Positions 4,822 to 5,172 of a DNA stretch of 5,172 nt are shown piece by piece. The notes beneath the pieces were generated by a model, which saw nothing but the letters and a program-made list of their open reading frames with translations, was not told where the DNA came from and did no database searches. The first letter of the stretch is position 1; each line of letters opens with the position of its first letter. Source of the DNA: Candidatus Poseidoniales archaeon (GTDB lineage: Archaea; Thermoplasmatota; Poseidoniia; Poseidoniales; Thalassarchaeaceae); the NCBI GenBank assembly GCA_028821815.1, contig JAPKEY010000114.1:1-5172 (forward strand), in the 5' to 3' direction. The translations under genes and the position numbers were made by a program.

Positions 4822-5172
4822 ATGGAGAGTACAATCGATGTTTCCTGCGTTATCTGCGGATCTAATGCAGGTATATCCCTGCTTGCGCATACCGAAGAAA
4901 TCGCATACTTCGGTGAGCATACCCAGGTGACTCTGACCTGTCCAGGTTGTGGATGGCGTCAAACCGATTTTATCCCCGCTGAAGCCAGAGAGGGTTCTTG
5001 CCAAACCTATCGTATCAATTCGGTTGATGATTTACAGATACGGGTCATCCGAGGTTCGGCCTGTACGGTTCGCTTGATTGAGCTTGATCTAGAGGTTCGC
5101 CCTGGTTCACATTCAACGGGTTATGTATCCAATATCGAAGGCATTCTGAATCGATTTCAGGAAGTTATAGAC
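4822..5172 (+). CDS. ZPR1 zinc-finger domain protein, N-terminal 117 residues (cut by window edge)
   Basis: The open frame runs from ATG 4822 to the last base with no stop, so the C-terminus is missing. The visible part is a nearly complete ZPR1 unit: a four-cysteine zinc finger (C9-x2-C12 and C40-x2-C43, PGCG), with EEIAYFGEHTQVTLTC in between. The β-sandwich-like section characteristic of ZPR1 follows, with RINSVDDLQIRVIRGSACTVRLIELDLEVRPG and then GYVSNIEGIL. Eukaryotic ZPR1 has two such units and works with elongation factor 1A (in yeast as a folding chaperone). Archaeal versions have one unit and no settled function; an EF-1A link is by analogy only. It sits 31 nt behind the sepF-like gene and is likely cotranscribed with it. 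A G-rich ribosome-binding-like site supports the start. About 40-80 further residues would be expected beyond the edge. Confidence 0.92.
   Translation, partial: MESTIDVSCVICGSNAGISLLAHTEEIAYFGEHTQVTLTCPGCGWRQTDFIPAEAREGSCQTYRINSVDDLQIRVIRGSACTVRLIELDLEVRPGSHSTGYVSNIEGILNRFQEVID

Noticed and set aside
4750..5004. 84-residue minus-strand frame opposite zpr1
   Set aside because: It overlaps the ZPR1 zinc finger on the other strand and shows no domain of its own.
1..5172. CRISPR arrays, insertion sequences, toxin-antitoxin or phage genes
   Set aside because: No regularly spaced repeats, transposase motifs, terminal inverted repeats or recognisable defence proteins were seen.

Overview
The window is archaeal. 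It holds a β-CASP ribonuclease with an N-terminal KH module (aCPSF1/FttA, found only in archaea), an archaeal-type 20S proteasome β subunit, a ZPR1 zinc finger, a SepF-like protein and part of a tRNA-Pro(TGG). A euryarchaeal origin fits, with Thermoplasmatota/marine group II (Poseidoniales) as my best guess; that lineage call is an inference from protein flavour and moderate GC, not from a marker tree. Genes are densely packed: the longest non-coding stretch is about 190 bases. There is no sign of insertion sequences, CRISPR or phage.

Layout, left to right. (1) 1-52, minus strand: the 5' two-thirds of tRNA-Pro(TGG), cut by the window edge. (2) 91-1238, minus strand: a two-gene unit. First is a homologue of pyruvoyl-dependent arginine decarboxylase (PvlArgDC) that appears to have lost the self-cleavage serine and other catalytic residues. 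Next is a small protein with a four-cysteine zinc ribbon and a winged-helix-like C-terminus. (3) 1289-1570, plus strand: a 93-residue protein with two membrane segments, divergent from the PvlArgDC homologue across 50 bp. (4) 1567-4190, minus strand: psmB (proteasome β) followed by aCPSF1. The aCPSF1 stop codon overlaps the stop codon of the convergent membrane-protein gene. (5) 4377-5172, plus strand: a sepF-like gene and then zpr1, which runs off the right edge. It is divergent from psmB across a 186-bp region with inverted GGTTC/GAACC repeats.

The psmB-aCPSF1 pair joins protein turnover with mRNA 3'-end formation and transcription termination; to my recollection the same adjacency occurs in methanogens. 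SepF would act in FtsZ-based division. ZPR1 is a translation-factor-associated zinc protein in eukaryotes, with an unsettled role in archaea.

The least ordinary part is 91-1570: a decarboxylase fold that is probably catalytically dead, carrying the same short peptide motif at both ends, beside a zinc-ribbon/winged-helix protein and opposite a small membrane protein. Strong Shine-Dalgarno sites precede psmB and aCPSF1, and a G-rich site precedes zpr1. The other genes lack a good site, which suggests leaderless or SD-independent initiation.
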